Shown in pieces: positions 6,171 through 7,895 of a stretch of 7,895 bases of DNA. Location: positions 1-7,895 of the forward strand of contig PKTO01000134.1 of assembly GCA_002869095.1 (NCBI GenBank). The letters are read 5' to 3'. Made by a program: the position numbers and the translations under genes. Origin of the DNA: Clostridiales bacterium. Lineage in GTDB: Bacteria; Bacillota; Clostridia; Peptostreptococcales; BM714. The notes beneath the pieces were generated by a model that was given only the letters and a program-made list of their open reading frames with translations, ran no database searches and was not told the DNA's origin. Each line of letters begins with the position of its first letter. The stretch's first letter is position 1.

Positions 6171-6467
6171 TCAACTCTTGGAATCGTAAAGCAACAGATG
6201 CCTTGATTCGAAGCTCCAAAACCCGTTATAAATCTTTTTCTGATCAAGCTGCATGAAGCAGTCGAGACGGCAGAACAAATATGAACGAGTCGAAAAGCAC
6301 TTAGGAGACAATTTGAATGTTGATAGAAATCAATTTGATAAGCCTTGAAATTATTCAAGTGAAAGTCAACCAAAATTTATGGTTGACTTTCATTATATTA
6401 AATGATAACTTTAACATAGTGAAAAATTATATTGAAATAAAGTCGATATATTTTAGGGGGTGGCCTT
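6171..6467. other. Non-coding gap of about 300 bp
   Basis: No credible gene is visible on either strand. Short open frames here lack binding sites and resemble no family. The only strong structure is the 33-base inverted repeat at 6360-6392. The last ~80 bases are very AT-rich and presumably hold the promoter of the DUF2089 operon, but I cannot pair a convincing -35 with a -10. No tRNA or riboswitch pattern was seen. Confidence 0.6.
6360..6392. terminator. Perfect 13-bp inverted repeat, probable terminator-like hairpin
   Basis: TGAAAGTCAACCA at 6360-6372 pairs with TGGTTGACTTTCA at 6380-6392 across a 7-base loop; G-T and A-T pairs can extend it outward. The sequence after it (TTATATT) is T-rich but not a true T-run. 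It would end transcription from the small membrane protein gene 190 bases upstream and insulate the DUF2089 operon. It could also be a protein-binding palindrome. Confidence 0.5.
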
Positions 6468-6770
6468 ATGGCATTGGAAGTATTGCCCGAATGGATGAGC
6501 AATCTTGACGATGAGGATGCTGTTTTCATTAAAAAATTTTTGCTGGCATCGGGTTCATTAAAGGAAATCGCAAAGATCTACCAAGTAACATATCCGACCG
6601 TTCGATTGAGATTGGATAGACTTATTCAAAAGATAAAGCTCAGCGAGAGCAATTCTGCGGAACCATATGTATCACTGATAAAGAGGATGGCTGTTAACGA
6701 AAAAATGGATTTTGACACTGCGAAAATTTTAATTTCAGAGTACAGAAAAATGAGAGAGGATGGTGAGTGA
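6468..6770 (+). CDS. DUF2089 family helix-turn-helix protein
   Basis: This 100-residue protein shows the DUF2089 core: LPEWM near the start, FIKKFLLASGSLKEIAK (about 20-36), then YPTVRLRLDRLIQKI (about 43-57). The middle forms a helix-turn-helix like sigma-70 region 4 or a small DNA-binding regulator. The tail after residue 60 is helical and charged (EKMDFDTAKILISEYRKM). Many family members have an N-terminal zinc-binding Cys region; that is absent here, so this is the short, HTH-only form. GGGGGTGG just upstream supports the ATG at 6468. It is the first gene of an operon with two small membrane proteins; its stop lies one base before the next start. It probably regulates that operon or acts together with those membrane proteins; no target is known. 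Confidence 0.85.
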   Translation: MALEVLPEWMSNLDDEDAVFIKKFLLASGSLKEIAKIYQVTYPTVRLRLDRLIQKIKLSESNSAEPYVSLIKRMAVNEKMDFDTAKILISEYRKMREDGE

Positions 6771-6771
6771 C

Positions 6772-7074
6772 ATGAGAAATATATTTGTTTTCGTATTTAT
6801 TTTGGGGGGACTGGCAGTTTTGCAGGTTTTCCTTTCCCTCCGGAAGAACAAATGGCTGGGACTGATTTTGCCGCTACTCAATCTGCTGTTTGCTTTCTTT
6901 GCTTCGTTTGGGCAAATGATGTACACGGGGAATATTTTGCCGGTAATAATGGCATTTATCATGATGTCAATTCCTGCTGTAATAAATTATGTAATATACA
7001 AAGCATGCAGGGAGAAGGTCAGGGAAAAAGACAAGGACGAGCTGAACAAGATGAATATTCAGGACCTCGATTAA
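6772..7074 (+). CDS. Small three-TM membrane protein, paralogue A
   Basis: This 100-residue protein has predicted membrane segments at about 3-22, 28-48 and 54-77. A basic RKNKWLG turn lies between the first two, and the C-terminal tail is highly charged (about 80-100) and ends in MNIQDLD. I do not recognise a named family. It is homologous to the next gene: an ungapped hand alignment gives 42 identical residues out of 100, concentrated in LSLxKNKWLGLILP, INxxIYxACR and KMxIQDLD. An in-frame ATG at 6760 overlaps the DUF2089 gene. The ATG at 6772 is preferred because it follows GGTGAG (6762-6767) and gives exactly the same length as the paralogue. It is coupled to DUF2089 by the one-base spacing. 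Confidence 0.8.
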   Translation: MRNIFVFVFILGGLAVLQVFLSLRKNKWLGLILPLLNLLFAFFASFGQMMYTGNILPVIMAFIMMSIPAVINYVIYKACREKVREKDKDELNKMNIQDLD

Positions 7075-7102
7075 TTCGGTGAATTGGAAAGGGGAGTTGC
7101 AA

Positions 7103-7405
7103 GTGACAAAAGTTACATTCGCAGCGTTGGCAATATTGTGTCTTATTGCATTGCAAGTATTGCTATCTTTGCAAAAAAATAAATGGCTTGGACTAATTCT
7201 GCCAACCTTATATGCGCTTTCAGTATTGGCTTTAGTTTTGGGTAACCCTCTTGCCAATAGTGGAATAATCTTGATTTTAACGATTATAGTATACATATTA
7301 ATTCCAATGGGCATCAATCTTTTAATATACTTGGCATGTAGAGCGAGAGTGAAAGAAAAGGGTGAAAGAGAAATAGAAAAGATGAGCATTCAGGATCTTG
7401 ACTGA
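7103..7405 (+). CDS. Small three-TM membrane protein, paralogue B
   Basis: This is a second 100-residue membrane protein with the same topology as its upstream neighbour: hydrophobic segments at about 4-22, 28-47 and 54-77, the loop QKNKWLG, and a charged tail ending MSIQDLD. The start is taken as GTG at 7103, six bases after GGGGAG (7091-7096). An earlier in-frame GTG at 7079 lacks a binding site and would add an eight-residue extension absent from the paralogue. The conserved RACR/KACR segment after the third helix and the invariant IQDLD end suggest a shared cytoplasmic contact site. Nucleotide divergence, including at silent positions, points to an old duplication. No terminator is visible before the response regulator gene. 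Confidence 0.78.
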   Translation: MTKVTFAALAILCLIALQVLLSLQKNKWLGLILPTLYALSVLALVLGNPLANSGIILILTIIVYILIPMGINLLIYLACRARVKEKGEREIEKMSIQDLD

Positions 7406-7407
7406 TT

Positions 7408-7447
7408 TTAAGAAATTCGTAAGAAAATAATCGGGGTCTTCTTAAGA
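7408..7447. promoter_or_regulatory. TTAAGA-type repeats upstream of the response regulator
   Basis: TTAAGAAA (7408-7415) and GTAAGAAA (7419-7426) are direct repeats 11 bp apart. The palindrome TCTTAAGA follows at 7440-7447, and TTAAGAA (7408-7414) is also inverted as TTCTTAA (7439-7445). One-turn-spaced direct repeats are typical of OmpR-family response regulator sites, so autoregulation by the downstream gene is plausible but inferred. Confidence 0.4.
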
Positions 7448-7469
7448 TTCATGCGCTACTGTGTATATA
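7442..7469 (+). promoter_or_regulatory. Candidate promoter for the response regulator gene
   Basis: TTAAGA at 7442-7447 (four of six matches) and TATATA at 7464-7469 are separated by 16 bp, ending 28 bases before the start codon. The -35 overlaps the TTAAGA palindrome, which would allow control by a bound regulator. Confidence 0.4.
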
Positions 7470-7497
7470 TGGCTTAAAGGGAAAGGAGGTACGCAAA

Positions 7498-7895
7498 ATG
7501 GACAATGCCGGAATTCTTGTGGTGGATGACGACAGGGAAATAGCGGGCGCGATAGAAAAGCTTCTTGAGTGTGAAGGTTTTCAAGTGCAAAAGGCCTATG
7601 ACGGCAAAGAGGCTCTGGAGGCTCTCGTTTCAGGCGGCATCCAATTGATTCTCATGGATGTGATGATGCCGAGGCTCGACGGACTTTCCGCCACTCTAAA
7701 GATCAGGGAAAGCAGAAACATTCCAATAATAATACTTTCGGCTAAATCAGAGGACAGCGACAAGATACTTGGGCTTTCCATGGGTGCGGACGACTATGTG
7801 ACAAAACCGTTCAACCCGGATGAACTCGTTGCAAGGGTCAAAAGCCAGCTCAGGCGTTATATGCTTCTTGGCGACATGGGAAATGGGTCAAAGGC
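7498..7895 (+). CDS. OmpR-family (VanR-like) response regulator, N-terminal receiver domain, truncated by window end
   Basis: The frame starts at ATG 7498 after AAAGGAGG (7482-7489, eight bases away) and runs open to the window edge, giving 132 residues. These form a complete receiver domain. Acidic pocket Asp10-Asp11-Asp12, phosphoacceptor Asp54 in LMDVMMPRLDG, Ser81 at the switch position, and Lys103 in VTKPF are all present. The segment ARVKSQLRRYMLLG (112-125) leads into the linker as in VanR-like OmpR regulators; the winged-helix DNA-binding domain is expected just beyond the window. Phosphorylation by a sensor histidine kinase, probably encoded next, would activate DNA binding. It has its own strong ribosome binding site and likely promoter, so it need not belong to the DUF2089 operon. 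Which signal it answers cannot be told from here. Confidence 0.93.
   Translation, partial: MDNAGILVVDDDREIAGAIEKLLECEGFQVQKAYDGKEALEALVSGGIQLILMDVMMPRLDGLSATLKIRESRNIPIIILSAKSEDSDKILGLSMGADDYVTKPFNPDELVARVKSQLRRYMLLGDMGNGSK

Noticed and set aside
6193..6225. GATTCGAA at 6206-6213 as a possible tRNA T-loop
   Set aside because: The flanking bases do not form a T-arm stem and no acceptor or anticodon arm can be drawn.
6253..6348. 31-codon frame starting MKQSRRQNKYERVEK as a small gene or gene remnant
   Set aside because: It is basic and protein-like at first sight, but has no ribosome binding site and matches no family I know; too short to call.
6317..6508. Plus-strand 63-codon frame across the non-coding gap
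   Set aside because: It runs through the 13-bp hairpin and into the DUF2089 gene in another frame; no binding site and no homology pattern.

Overview
The window looks like a chromosomal stretch from a low-to-moderate-GC Firmicute, most likely an anaerobic Clostridia-type bacterium. This is inferred from strong AGGAGG-type ribosome binding sites, AT-rich intergenic DNA, short T-tailed terminators, and the families present (DUF2087, DUF2089, XRE-cupin, VanR-like response regulator). No rRNA, tRNA, CRISPR array, insertion sequence or prophage gene is visible. Most genes belong to known or recognisable families, so the window reads as ordinary chromosome with a few oddities rather than a clear new defence or mobile system.

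Positions 1-985 hold the end of a tight three-gene plus-strand cluster. It comprises an unrecognised partial gene, a DUF2087 protein, and a GIY-YIG-family protein whose second signature motif is degraded. The cluster ends in a hairpin that can serve both strands. Positions 1013-3924 form a divergent module. A minus-strand XRE-cupin regulator faces a two-gene plus-strand operon of a fold-type-II PLP L-serine/threonine dehydratase and an M20 amidohydrolase. Two exact 11-bp repeats, 20 bp apart, lie in the shared control region. The amidohydrolase gene carries a single in-frame TAG just before its metal-binding motif; the rest is intact. The module plausibly degrades N-acyl amino acids and deaminates hydroxy-amino acids, ending at a strong terminator.

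Positions 3938-5694 carry a monocistronic lipoprotein gene with two tandem DUF3887 domains and an alpha/beta hydrolase domain. Its promoter overlaps an 8-bp inverted repeat. A small four-helix membrane protein follows (5805-6170), then about 300 bp of non-coding DNA containing a perfect 13-bp inverted repeat.

Positions 6468-7405 hold a DUF2089 helix-turn-helix gene followed by two paralogous 100-residue membrane proteins. They align without gaps at 42 identical positions by hand count. This small regulator-plus-membrane-pair operon is the best candidate for an uncharacterised system here. From 7498 to the window edge runs the receiver domain of an OmpR/VanR-like response regulator, preceded by TTAAGA-type repeats; a partner histidine kinase would be expected beyond the window.
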